Assembly: GCF_000802385.1 (NCBI RefSeq)
Contig: NZ_JTDN01000002.1
Span: forward strand, 124,001 to 188,000
Length of the DNA: 64,000 bases
Source of the DNA: Croceibacterium mercuriale
GTDB lineage: Bacteria > Pseudomonadota > Alphaproteobacteria > Sphingomonadales > Sphingomonadaceae
Direction: 5' to 3'
The notes beneath the pieces are model-generated. The model had not been told where the DNA came from. It worked only from the letters and a program-made list of their open reading frames with translations, and made no database searches. Each line of letters begins with the position of its first letter. Positions within the stretch are counted from its first letter, which is position 1. Both the position numbers and the translations under genes were made by a program. Positions 44,160 to 52,649 of this stretch are shown here, one piece after another.

Positions 44160-44942
44160 ATGAGCGAGTACCGGACAATCAAGGTTGCCACCGACGGAGG
44201 CGTCACGATCGTGACCCTGAACCGGCCGGAAGCGCTGAACGCGCTGTCCTCCGCCGTGCTGGAGGAGCTGATCGCCGCCTTTGCCGCCTTTCAGGCCGAC
44301 GACGGCCAGCGCTGCGCGGTGGTGACCGGAGAGGGCAAGGCCTTCGCTGCCGGCGCCGACATCAAGGAACTGGCCGCGACCTCCGCGGCCCAGTTCTACG
44401 CTGCGGACGGGTTGTCCCGCTGGCAGAGCCATCTGGTGCGGGCCGTCCGCAAGCCGTGGATCGCCGCGGTCAACGGCTTTGCCCTTGGCGGCGGGTGCGA
44501 GCTGGCGATGATGGCCGACCTGATCATCGCCGCCGACACCGCCAGGTTCGGCCAGCCGGAGATCAAGCTCGGCACCATCCCCGGCATGGGCGGGACCCAG
44601 CGCCTTGCCCGTGCGGTAGGACAGGCCAGGGCCATGGAGCTGATCCTGACCGGCCGGATGATGGATGCGGCCGAGGCGCAAGGCGCCGGCGTGGTAGCGC
44701 GCGTGGTGCCGGCAGATGGCCTGATGGACGCCGCGCTGGAGACCGCGCGCACCATCGCCGCCATGCCGCCGCTTGCGGTGCTGGCCGCCAAGGAGGCGGT
44801 CCACGCCGCGGCCAACCTGCCGCTGGAGGACGGGCTGGTGCTGGAACGTCGCCTGTTCCACCTGCTCGCCGGGACCGAGGACAAGGCCGAAGGCATGGCC
44901 GCCTTCATCGAGAAGCGCACCGCGGAGTGGAAGGGACGCTAG
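44160..44942 (+). CDS. Enoyl-CoA hydratase
   Basis: A 260-residue crotonase-fold enzyme that hydrates trans-2-enoyl-CoA in beta-oxidation. The oxyanion loop is GKAFAAGADIKELA, and the two catalytic Glu regions are GCELAMMADL and GQPEIKLGTIPGMGGTQRL. The start is chosen with GGAG six bases upstream; an ATG 12 bp earlier is possible. The stop overlaps the manA stop by 4 nt in convergent orientation. Confidence 0.93.
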   Translation: MSEYRTIKVATDGGVTIVTLNRPEALNALSSAVLEELIAAFAAFQADDGQRCAVVTGEGKAFAAGADIKELAATSAAQFYAADGLSRWQSHLVRAVRKPWIAAVNGFALGGGCELAMMADLIIAADTARFGQPEIKLGTIPGMGGTQRLARAVGQARAMELILTGRMMDAAEAQGAGVVARVVPADGLMDAALETARTIAAMPPLAVLAAKEAVHAAANLPLEDGLVLERRLFHLLAGTEDKAEGMAAFIEKRTAEWKGR

Positions 44943-45742
44943 ACCAGCGGCTGGGTGATCAGGCAGCTGCCATCGGCAGCGAAGGTCACGGCATCGATCG
45001 AGAGCGCCAGCGCGCAGCTGCCTGGTTCGACCGCTTCGCCATCGACCTGTGCCGTGCCTTCACGCGGAATCACCAGGACCGGGCCGGAATAGCGTGCCGC
45101 GGTCGCGGGATCGGGGGCGCCATCCACCCGGTCCAGCCGGAAGTAAGGGCCGTCGACTAGGGCCACGTCGCCGCTTTCGGGCAAGTGCCGGCGATTGGCC
45201 GGGTCGTGCACCCCCGCCTGCGACACGGCCACACCATCATCCAGGTGCAGTTCGCGCGGACGGCCATAATCGAACAGGCGATAGGTGATGTCGCTGTTCT
45301 GCTGGATCTCGATGATCGACACCCCGCCCCCGATCGCATGAACGGTATTGGCGGGGATGTAGAAGAAGTCGCCCGGCTGCACCCGGTGCCATACCATCAG
45401 GTCCTCGATCGACCCGTCTTCCGATGCGGCGCGCAGTTCGTCGGCCGTCAGCTGGTGGTCGAAACCGATGCCGAGCGTGGCGTCCTCCTCCGCGTCGATC
45501 ACCAGCCAGCATTCTTCCTTGCCCTGCTTGCCCAGGCCTTTCGCCTCGGTCTGCGTGTCGGACGGATGGACCTGGATCGACAGCTTCTCGCTGGCGAAGA
45601 TGTACTTCACCAGCAGCTGAGGCAGCTGCGCCGGCGGCTCGAACCAGATCTCCCCGATCCGCTTGCCGTCCGGCGCGGAGAACGGGGCAGGCAGCGTGTC
45701 CATGCCCCATGGCTTCTCGACAGTCTTTGTAGGCAGCAGCAT
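44939..45742 (-). CDS. manA: Mannose-6-phosphate isomerase, class I
   Basis: A 267-residue type I phosphomannose isomerase, which interconverts fructose-6-phosphate and mannose-6-phosphate. Zinc-site residues are in SIQVHPSD and the His of IPANTVHAIGGGVSIIEIQQNSD, with the following YRLFDYGR motif. It is short compared with fungal enzymes, like many bacterial class I forms. It lies 15 bp downstream of the GH130 gene on the same strand, forming GT4-GH130-manA, which suggests mannose-based glycan metabolism. Confidence 0.92.
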   Translation of the reverse strand: MLLPTKTVEKPWGMDTLPAPFSAPDGKRIGEIWFEPPAQLPQLLVKYIFASEKLSIQVHPSDTQTEAKGLGKQGKEECWLVIDAEEDATLGIGFDHQLTADELRAASEDGSIEDLMVWHRVQPGDFFYIPANTVHAIGGGVSIIEIQQNSDITYRLFDYGRPRELHLDDGVAVSQAGVHDPANRRHLPESGDVALVDGPYFRLDRVDGAPDPATAARYSGPVLVIPREGTAQVDGEAVEPGSCALALSIDAVTFAADGSCLITQPLV

Positions 45743-45757
45743 CCCGGACCCTCTGTA

Positions 45758-47080
45758 TCAGCGCATCAGGCGCAGCAACTCATCGATCTCGACCGTGGCA
45801 AAGCCCACCGCACTGTCCGATATGCCATACGGCACCAGCAGCCGCTCGCCTACCTTCAGCACGCCGCAGGTATAGACCACATTCGGGACATAGCCCGACC
45901 GGTCGGCATCGACCGCGCTCAGCACCGGTTCGCGGGTGCGGCCGATCACCTTGGACGGATCGTCCAGATCCAGCAGCGCGGCGCCCAGGCAATATTTGCG
46001 CATGGCACCCACGCCATGGGTGAACAGCAGCCAGCCCTCGTCCGTCCTGATCGGACTGCCGCAATTGCCGATCTGCACGAACTCCCACGGGAATTGCGGC
46101 TCCATCAGCAGGGTGCCCTCGTCATCCCAGCGATCCAGCCGGTCCGACGTCAGCAGGAACAGGTTCTTGCCGTCCTGCCGGCTGACCATGGCGTACCGCC
46201 CGCCGATCTTCTCCGGGAACAGCGCCATGCCCTTGTTGCGGCCCGCACGGCCGCTGATCGGTTCCAGCAGGAAGCGGCGGAAGTCGCAGGTGCGCAGCAG
46301 TTCGGACCGGATCGTGCTGCCGGAATAGGCGGTGTAGGTGCCGATCCACTCGAACTCGCCATCGCCATGGTCGAAGCGCACCATGCGCAGATCTTCCAGA
46401 CCGTTGCGCTGCTGTTCGGTGATGGGGAAGATCACCGTATTGCTGAGGCTGCTGTCAAAATGCCGATGCACAGTGACGCCGGCATCGCTGTCGGTCAGCG
46501 TCGCATCGTCCAGCTCCACACTGGTCGCAAAGGTGCTTTGCGGCCACAGCGTGAAATTCCCGTCGGCCTCCGCGATGCCTTCGCGGAAGGCGATCGAACT
46601 GATGTGCCCTTCGCCCACTGCGCGCAGGGTCATCACGAACCGGCAGGCACCATTGGCCATGCCGCTCTGGTCTGGATGCGGCACGATCGACGGGTTCATC
46701 AGCGCCGCGGCGGCGTAGGAATATTCGTGGCAGAAAAACGCGCCGACCAGCCTGCGCCGCGTCAGCGAGAAGTCGCAGCACTGGGCAGGCAAGGTCTCCT
46801 GCACATCGGCGAAGCGTTCCTCGAACATCTTCTCCGTCTGCCAGTGCCGTGCCACGAAGTCGCGCCGGACACGGGCATATTCCGCCTCGACCTCGGCGTC
46901 TGACAGGGCGCTGATGTCTTCCACCAGCTTCAGCGCCCGGCCACCGGGCGCATTCCACGCCGACCAGCCCAGATGGAAGGGGCGCAGGACTACGCGTGAC
47001 GGATCGGCATGCAGCCTTTCATCCAGGATTTGCAAAGGACTGTTCGGCCAGACGCCCTCGAAACCCACTCTCATCTCCAA
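45758..47080 (-). CDS. GH130 family glycoside phosphorylase (mannoside type)
   Basis: A 440-residue five-bladed beta-propeller of the GH130 class, which cleaves beta-mannosyl linkages with phosphate to give mannose-1-phosphate. Supporting segments are LEDLRMVRFDHGDGEFEW, IGTYTAYSG, RNKGMALFPEKIGGRYAM and GSPIRTDEGWLLFTHGVG. No signal peptide is seen, so it is cytoplasmic. The start (47080, or 47074) lies inside the end of the GT4 gene, an overlap of 56-62 nt. Exact linkage (1,2 or 1,4) cannot be told. Confidence 0.85.
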   Translation of the reverse strand: MEMRVGFEGVWPNSPLQILDERLHADPSRVVLRPFHLGWSAWNAPGGRALKLVEDISALSDAEVEAEYARVRRDFVARHWQTEKMFEERFADVQETLPAQCCDFSLTRRRLVGAFFCHEYSYAAAALMNPSIVPHPDQSGMANGACRFVMTLRAVGEGHISSIAFREGIAEADGNFTLWPQSTFATSVELDDATLTDSDAGVTVHRHFDSSLSNTVIFPITEQQRNGLEDLRMVRFDHGDGEFEWIGTYTAYSGSTIRSELLRTCDFRRFLLEPISGRAGRNKGMALFPEKIGGRYAMVSRQDGKNLFLLTSDRLDRWDDEGTLLMEPQFPWEFVQIGNCGSPIRTDEGWLLFTHGVGAMRKYCLGAALLDLDDPSKVIGRTREPVLSAVDADRSGYVPNVVYTCGVLKVGERLLVPYGISDSAVGFATVEIDELLRLMR

Positions 47081-49301
47081 TCGAATCGCGCTGCTGCGCT
47101 TCGGCGAGCGCTAGAACGGAATAATGCGCCAATTGGAAGGCGAGGATGGACTCCGCCCCGCAATTCGCATTGGCGCCGCGGGGATTGATCCCGTCACGGC
47201 AACGGCCGGTCGCCAGATCCGCCAGCACCACCCCGCGATCATTGGCACCGAAGAACCAGTTGCGGGCGCAATGGGCATGGTCGATCCAGCGCGCGTCGCC
47301 GGTCGCATCATACGCGGCCCGCGCCGCCTCGATCGCGGCCTGCGCCTCCAGCGGCTGCTGATCGAACGGCAGATGGCCATGCTCGGTCCCGAAGCTGTCG
47401 GACCCGATCGGGCGAAAGTGGCCGCTGGCTGCAACCTGCTGCCCGGCAATCCAGAGCAGCGTTTCCACCCCGGCCTCGACCCACTCGCTGTGGTCCAGCA
47501 GCATACCGGCCTCGATCAGGGCCTGCGACAGCCGCGGATTGTCATATCCCAGCACGGCCTCGAACCAGGCCCAATCCGGCCGGCGCGCACCGCCGAGCAG
47601 CCGATGCAGGAAATCGGCCCCTTCCGCCAGGGTCGCGCGCGATTCCTTGTGATCGGGACGGGCGCGCAACGAGCACGCGGCGCCGAGCATGGTGAACGCG
47701 ACGGAGCGCGGGCTGGGCAGCTTGCGGGCGTGTGGCAGCGCGGTGTCGAACATCCACAGCGCCCATTCGCGCATGTCTGCAGTCGGCGCATGCTCAAGCG
47801 TATGACCCAGCGCCCATAGCGCGCGGCCGTTTGAATCCTCGGAGCCGGCATCTTCGCACCAGCTACGATCGAAGCGCATGAAGTTGCGGAAGACGCCCAG
47901 ATCCGGGTTCCAAGCGTGATGTACGAAGCTGGCATAGGTCATCGACCATTTCTGCTGCTCCGCCGGGTCGAGGCCCTCGGCCAGGTTCATCAGCATCAGC
48001 GCCCGGGCATTGTCGTCCAGGCAATAGCCGTGCCGGCGGTCGGGCACGATGCCGATCGCATGCTGGAACATGCCGGTGCCGTCGCTCATCGACAGTACGC
48101 CGGACAGGCCGGGCGTGGCCGTGGCCGGTGGAATGCGGCCCATCGGCGCGACCGAGGCTTCGACCAGGGCGGCAGCGCCATCGGCGAAGCGGGGCCAGAT
48201 CGTCTCCCGTCCTCGGGCATAGGCCCGTCGCTGCAGCGCCAGCAGCTCTTCCGGATCGTCCAGCAGGTGATTGACCGCCTGCGCAATGGCGGGTGCGCTG
48301 CCCGGCTCGATCAGGATGCCGGCATCGTCGCTCAGCAGTTCGCGAGCGTGGAGATATGGCGTGGACACCACCGCCTTGCCCAGCGCCACGGCATAGCTCA
48401 GCGTGCCGGAGGTGGACTGCTGCAATCCAGGATAGGGCGTGACGTAGATATCGCACGCTTCCAGCTGGTCCAGCAGCTCGTCCGTTTCCAGGAAGCGGTT
48501 GTCCCACAGCAGGTGGTCGGCGACGCCCAGTTCGTCGGCCCGCGCCATCAGGCGCTCGCGATAGGCCTCGCCTTCCCGCGCCACCAGATTGGGGTGGGTG
48601 GCGCCGACGATGCGGTACACCACCTCGGGATGACGCTCCACGATCGCGGGCAGTGCCTCGATCACCTTCTCCAGCCCCTTGCCCGGGCCGAGCAGGCCGA
48701 AGGTCATCATGACCTTGCGTCCTTCCAGACCCAGCTGCTCCTTGAACGTGCGGTTGCGGCCGAACGGGCGGTCGGGCGCGCCATGGGGCACGACCTGCAG
48801 GATGTCATGCGGTGCGCCATAGACGCTGGCCAGCAGGTCACGCGAATGGCCACTCATCACCATGATACGGCTCGCGCGGGTGACCAGGTGTTTCAGGATG
48901 GCATGCTGACGGGTGGACGGTTCCGCCAGCACCGTGTGCGGCGTGAGGATCAGCGGCGCAGCGATGCGGTCCACGAAACCGCTGACCATGTCGCCGTCCT
49001 GGCCACCGAAAATACCGAACTCGTGCTGCAGCCAGACTGCATCCACACCGCTCTCGTTGATGCGCCGGGCAGCCTGTGCGTAGCTGTCGGGATCGTTCCA
49101 GGCGATGGTGCCGGCGATGTTCTGGTAGGCGAGCGGACTGGCCGGATCGTCCAGCGCATAGACATCGACCTGGATGCGCGGATGGAACTCGCGCAACTTG
49201 TCGAACACGTCGCCGGTGAAGGTGGCGATGCCGCACTTGCGCGGCACGAAATTCCCGATCAGCGCAATACGACGCAGCGAGCGATGCGCGTGGTGCGCCA
49301 T
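47019..49301 (-). CDS. GT4 glycosyltransferase with C-terminal alpha-helical domain
   Basis: A 760-residue two-part protein. Residues 1 to about 400 are a GT-B fold family 4 glycosyltransferase (IGNFVPRKCGIATFTGDVF, GLLGPGKGLEKVIEALP, the donor-site PYPGLQQSTSGTLSYAVALGKAVV). The last about 350 residues form a helical region resembling an alpha/alpha barrel (SNGRALWALGHTLEHAP; FDTALPHARKL). It is typically found next to GH130 genes, so the pair may build and break the same mannosyl product. The start has AAGGAGG. A long divergent leader (49302-49736) precedes it. Confidence 0.85.
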   Translation of the reverse strand: MAHHAHRSLRRIALIGNFVPRKCGIATFTGDVFDKLREFHPRIQVDVYALDDPASPLAYQNIAGTIAWNDPDSYAQAARRINESGVDAVWLQHEFGIFGGQDGDMVSGFVDRIAAPLILTPHTVLAEPSTRQHAILKHLVTRASRIMVMSGHSRDLLASVYGAPHDILQVVPHGAPDRPFGRNRTFKEQLGLEGRKVMMTFGLLGPGKGLEKVIEALPAIVERHPEVVYRIVGATHPNLVAREGEAYRERLMARADELGVADHLLWDNRFLETDELLDQLEACDIYVTPYPGLQQSTSGTLSYAVALGKAVVSTPYLHARELLSDDAGILIEPGSAPAIAQAVNHLLDDPEELLALQRRAYARGRETIWPRFADGAAALVEASVAPMGRIPPATATPGLSGVLSMSDGTGMFQHAIGIVPDRRHGYCLDDNARALMLMNLAEGLDPAEQQKWSMTYASFVHHAWNPDLGVFRNFMRFDRSWCEDAGSEDSNGRALWALGHTLEHAPTADMREWALWMFDTALPHARKLPSPRSVAFTMLGAACSLRARPDHKESRATLAEGADFLHRLLGGARRPDWAWFEAVLGYDNPRLSQALIEAGMLLDHSEWVEAGVETLLWIAGQQVAASGHFRPIGSDSFGTEHGHLPFDQQPLEAQAAIEAARAAYDATGDARWIDHAHCARNWFFGANDRGVVLADLATGRCRDGINPRGANANCGAESILAFQLAHYSVLALAEAQQRDSIGDESGFRGRLAEQSFANPG

Positions 49302-49736
49302 GTCCGGTCCCTCCTTGCGTCCGGCGCCCCGCAATGCCGAAAAGATAGACTGGACCTGCCCGGCAATCAGGCGCTCACCATCACCCATAGCTACAATCCC
49401 CGGAGCGTGCCTGCGCCTCCCACCAGAATGCCGACCAACCGGCCCATGCTGCATTGCATCATGGATTTCGCCTGGGATCAAGGACGGCTGGTGCGGAAGC
49501 ACAAGGAACTGTCAAACCAATATGCTTTGCTGATCCGATGTGCCTTTGCCTGGTTCGCAACCGCACAATCGTTTCTTCAAGGTCTCAACTTACCGCAACG
49601 CCTTTCGGTTCCTACCGCCTTGCGGCGCCTGCCGGCTGGCCTACGAGCAGCAGCTCCTGTTCCGGACCTGCCGATCGGACCCCCGGCCTGCAACTTGCTT
49701 GCACCGCCGGGCCGCGCTCGCCTAGGAGCGGGCCGC
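49302..49736. promoter_or_regulatory. Divergent 435-bp intergenic region between GT4 and HPP genes
   Basis: No gene is supported here. On the minus strand GGAAC (49612-49608) followed after 17 nt by AGTT (49590-49587) is a possible EcfG promoter for the GT4-GH130-manA operon, with a leader of about 280 nt. CTAGGAG just before the HPP start is its ribosome binding site. The plus frame leading into HPP is open through this region but has no ribosome binding site at the ATGs. Confidence 0.35.
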
Positions 49737-50462
49737 ATGTCCCTGTTCAACCCCTTGCTCGCCGGCGCGCATACAGGAGAGCGCCTGCTCGCCTGTATCG
49801 GTGCCGCGATCGGCATCGGCCTGACCATGGTGGTGTGCGCCGGCCTGCCGATCGGCGCAGCCGCCAACATCCCGATCATTGTCGCCCCGCTGGGTGCATC
49901 GGCCGTGCTGGTGTTCGCCGTGCCCAGCAGCCCGCTGGCGCAGCCATGGCCGGTGGTGGGCGGGAACATCATCTCCACGCTGATCGGCGTTACCGCCTTC
50001 CATCTGGTGCCGCAGGCGGCACTGGCCGCGGGCCTGGCCGTGGGGGCTGCGATCCTGGTGATGTCGCTGCTGCGCTGCCTGCACCCGCCGGGTGGCGCGG
50101 CGGCGCTGACTGCGGTGATCGGCGGATCGGGGGTGCATGACGCCGGCTATGCCTTCGCCTTCGCACCCGTGGGCATCAATTCGATCGCGCTGGTCGCGCT
50201 GGCGCTTATGATCCACCGGGCGACGGCCCGATCCTACCCCCATGTCCCGCCGCCATCTGCCCCCACCGGCCCCGTACCAGGGCTGCAAGCGACGGACATC
50301 GACGCCGCGCTGGACGAGATGCACGAAAGCTTCGACATAAGCCGGGCCGATCTGGATGCCCTGCTGACGCGCGCGCAGGCCCATGCGGCGCACCGCGGCA
50401 CGCCCGGGCCTAGTGCGCCCATTCCTCCTGCAGGACTTCGGCGCGGCGACCGTCCCACTTGA
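49737..50462 (+). CDS. HPP family membrane protein
   Basis: A 241-residue HPP-family protein with about four membrane helices (AAIGIGLTMVVCAGLP; IIVAPLGASAVLVFAV; AGLAVGAAILVMSLLR; INSIALVALALMIH). The naming motif CLHPPGGAAAL is at about 114-124. The C-terminal about 75 residues are soluble and Ala/Asp-rich. Some HPP members are linked to nitrite transport; no such genes are near, so the role is open. Its last 53 nt overlap the convergent PepSY-like gene. Confidence 0.85.
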   Translation: MSLFNPLLAGAHTGERLLACIGAAIGIGLTMVVCAGLPIGAAANIPIIVAPLGASAVLVFAVPSSPLAQPWPVVGGNIISTLIGVTAFHLVPQAALAAGLAVGAAILVMSLLRCLHPPGGAAALTAVIGGSGVHDAGYAFAFAPVGINSIALVALALMIHRATARSYPHVPPPSAPTGPVPGLQATDIDAALDEMHESFDISRADLDALLTRAQAHAAHRGTPGPSAPIPPAGLRRGDRPT

Positions 50463-50958
50463 TCTCCACCTTGCGACCCTCCGGGTTGCCGCCTTCCTCG
50501 CCGAACAGTTCAAAGATCACGATTCCGTCCGCCTGGGTGCTCTCGATCACCCGGCCGGGCGTGAACCCGGCGGAGTGGGCGGTGCGCACCGGTTCCGGAA
50601 CGGCGGCGAAGGCGATGTCACGCTGCGTTTCCACGACCCGCCAGGTTCCGCCATCGTCCATGATGTCGAACTCGATCTCGGTGCCGTCGGGAAGCGTGCC
50701 GCCGATGTCGAAGTAACGGCGCCCGTCACGCGTCTCCGCCTCGGCCTCGGTGATCGTGACACCTTCGCGCGCGGCACGGGCAGCGGCGAGCACCGGCGCC
50801 GGCACTCCGGCCACCGGAACATCCGTCTTCCCGCTGGTGGCGACGCTGCCGACGGCGGCCGGGCGCGCGGCGGCAGCGCCGTCCTCCCGTTCGGCCGTAT
50901 CGGTCGGGGAGCAGGCGCCTGCGGCCAGGACGACGGCGATCGGAAGAAGCCTGTTCAT
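50410..50958 (-). CDS. PepSY-like lipoprotein
   Basis: A 182-residue predicted lipoprotein: MNRLLPIAVVLAAGAC gives a lipobox, followed by a disordered Ala-rich linker to about residue 50. The rest resembles the PepSY-like fold used in periplasmic inhibitor and metal-related proteins: EGVTITEAEAETRDGRRYFDIGGTLPDG and EIEFDIMDDGGTWRVVETQRD, then a second similar unit ending VEIKWDGRRAEVLQEE. It starts 5 bp after the pectate lyase-like gene, so the two share an operon. Function unknown. Confidence 0.7.
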   Translation of the reverse strand: MNRLLPIAVVLAAGACSPTDTAEREDGAAAARPAAVGSVATSGKTDVPVAGVPAPVLAAARAAREGVTITEAEAETRDGRRYFDIGGTLPDGTEIEFDIMDDGGTWRVVETQRDIAFAAVPEPVRTAHSAGFTPGRVIESTQADGIVIFELFGEEGGNPEGRKVEIKWDGRRAEVLQEEWAH

Positions 50959-50963
50959 GTGCG

Positions 50964-52535
50964 TCACTCCGGATCCAGCGCCGCGATCAGGTGCGCCATG
51001 TTGGCGATATAGGCCGAGGTCGAGATGCCGGTCACCGGCTGATCGGTGGTGTAGGGCGAAGTGTCGGACACGTCACCCACATGGGTGGTGCGGTAATCGC
51101 CCGCCACCGGGTCGGCCGGGCCGCTGCCGCTGTATGGGTTGCTGGTCGCGGTCAGCTGCGTCGGCCACCAGCCTTCCCGGTTCAGCGAGCGGATGAGCTG
51201 TTCGATGCTGGCGTCCCGCTCGCCGGCATTGAGGTCCGATCCGGTATGGCCGCCGCTGACGAAATAGCGCGGCAGCGGCGCCGGGCTGGACCCAGCGAGC
51301 GGCGAGCTCGCCACCAGCTCGGCCGCCGGTGTGGCGCGTAGCGTCTCGAACTCCTGCCGCAGCGCGGCAAGGTCGAAGTTCTGCGAGCCCGAATAATGGC
51401 CCAGCGTCGCCTCCGGGCTGTAGTCCCAGTAATACTCGCCATTGACCACGTTCGAACCGCGGCGATGGACGAAGATCGGCCGGTTGGTCCCGAATTCGAT
51501 GAAGGTCGGGTAATTGCGCCCCCGTACAGGTTCGGCCAGCCGCAGGGTCTCCAGCCAGTCCAGCGTTTCCGGGATGCGGGCCAGGAACTTGGTCTCGCCC
51601 GTCAGACGATAGAAATCCATCAGCTTGCGGACATTGCTCACCGTGGTGCCGGTATGCAGCGCATTGGGCTCGTAGGTGCGCGCACCCGCCGGGCGCAGGT
51701 CAGGCGTGTACTGCAGCGCCCAGCCCGGCTGCGGTGCCCCCTGATGCGTCACCAGATACAGGTTCATGCCGCGCACGATCGGGTCGAGCACCCGCGCATC
51801 GCCGAGCACCTGGTAGATCATCAGGAGGAAGTTGACGTTCTCTGCCGCGACGTCGTCGTTGAAGGTGATGAAACGCTGATAATCGGGGTATGAGGGATCG
51901 TAGGGCCAGCGCTGCGGCCAGCCGCCGATCGGATACTGGCTGTCGAGAACGAAGCTGATCGCCTTGTCGAGCGCCGGGCGATACCTGGCATCGCGTTTCT
52001 CGGCGAACAGCCGCAGCAGGAACTGCGACGCTTCCGCCGTGCCCATGTCATCAAAGGTGGCATTGTCGGAATAGTGCTGGAATTCCTCCATCCGCCAGGC
52101 ATTTTTGCCCACCGTCTCGTACCAGTGCTTGGTGGCGGCCGGGCTGTCGAAATTGATGAAGTAGTTCCACCCGCCCGACCGGTGCTGCCCGGCCATCAGC
52201 GCGCCCGCGACCTGCTCGGCCGCGGTGTAGTAATATTCGTCGCCGGTCGCGTGATAGGCATCCAGGTAGAGGTGGCCCATGGTCGCGGTGCCAGGCGGCT
52301 GGACCCAGATCATGGTGGGCGAAGCCTCGATCTCGCCCCAGCGCCGGGACCGGTCCGGCAGGTAGGACCAGACGTAGCCGCCATTGGTCGCCAGATCCTC
52401 GACCATGAAGCGGGTGGCACGGCGCATGGTCTGCAGGATCTGCTCGCGTCCAGGCGTGGCCGCGAGCACGGGGCTGAACTGCACGGCCAGCGACATTGCC
52501 GCAGCGCTCCCCAGCAGATGGCGGCGACTGATCAT
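50964..52535 (-). CDS. PL10-like pectate lyase, Tat-exported
   Basis: A 523-residue secreted enzyme. The N-terminus SRRHLLGSAAAMSLAVQF is a twin-arginine signal. The (alpha/alpha) toroid features of PL10 (PelA-type) are GGWPQRWP (204-211), FNDDVAAENVNFLL (225-238) and GWALQYTPDLRPAGARTYEP (271-290). It would cleave polygalacturonate in the periplasm or outside. It is longer than typical PL10 catalytic domains because of about 140 extra C-terminal residues rich in Ser/Pro/Thr. A hairpin CCGATCC-TGAAC-GGATCGG (52563-52581) lies in its leader. Confidence 0.78.
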   Translation of the reverse strand: MISRRHLLGSAAAMSLAVQFSPVLAATPGREQILQTMRRATRFMVEDLATNGGYVWSYLPDRSRRWGEIEASPTMIWVQPPGTATMGHLYLDAYHATGDEYYYTAAEQVAGALMAGQHRSGGWNYFINFDSPAATKHWYETVGKNAWRMEEFQHYSDNATFDDMGTAEASQFLLRLFAEKRDARYRPALDKAISFVLDSQYPIGGWPQRWPYDPSYPDYQRFITFNDDVAAENVNFLLMIYQVLGDARVLDPIVRGMNLYLVTHQGAPQPGWALQYTPDLRPAGARTYEPNALHTGTTVSNVRKLMDFYRLTGETKFLARIPETLDWLETLRLAEPVRGRNYPTFIEFGTNRPIFVHRRGSNVVNGEYYWDYSPEATLGHYSGSQNFDLAALRQEFETLRATPAAELVASSPLAGSSPAPLPRYFVSGGHTGSDLNAGERDASIEQLIRSLNREGWWPTQLTATSNPYSGSGPADPVAGDYRTTHVGDVSDTSPYTTDQPVTGISTSAYIANMAHLIAALDPE

Positions 52536-52562
52536 TCACGTCTCTCCCAAGTACGGTTTGCG

Positions 52563-52581
52563 CCGATCCTGAACGGATCGG
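52563..52581. repeat. 7-bp inverted repeat upstream of the pectate lyase gene
   Basis: CCGATCC and GGATCGG arms are separated by TGAAC. It lies 28-46 bp upstream of the pectate lyase ATG and could be an operator or the 3' hairpin of the GH115 gene. Confidence 0.4.
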
Positions 52582-52649
52582 ACCAGATGGCAAGGGAAAG
52601 ATCGGGCGCCAGTTGCCGCCCATCCGCCGCGCCAAAAGGCTTTGTCCGG

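Noticed and set aside
47916-49736. In-frame upstream extension of the HPP gene by about 600 codons.
   Set aside because: It runs antisense through the GT4 gene, while the HPP ATG at 49737 has a good ribosome binding site and begins the family's normal N-terminus.
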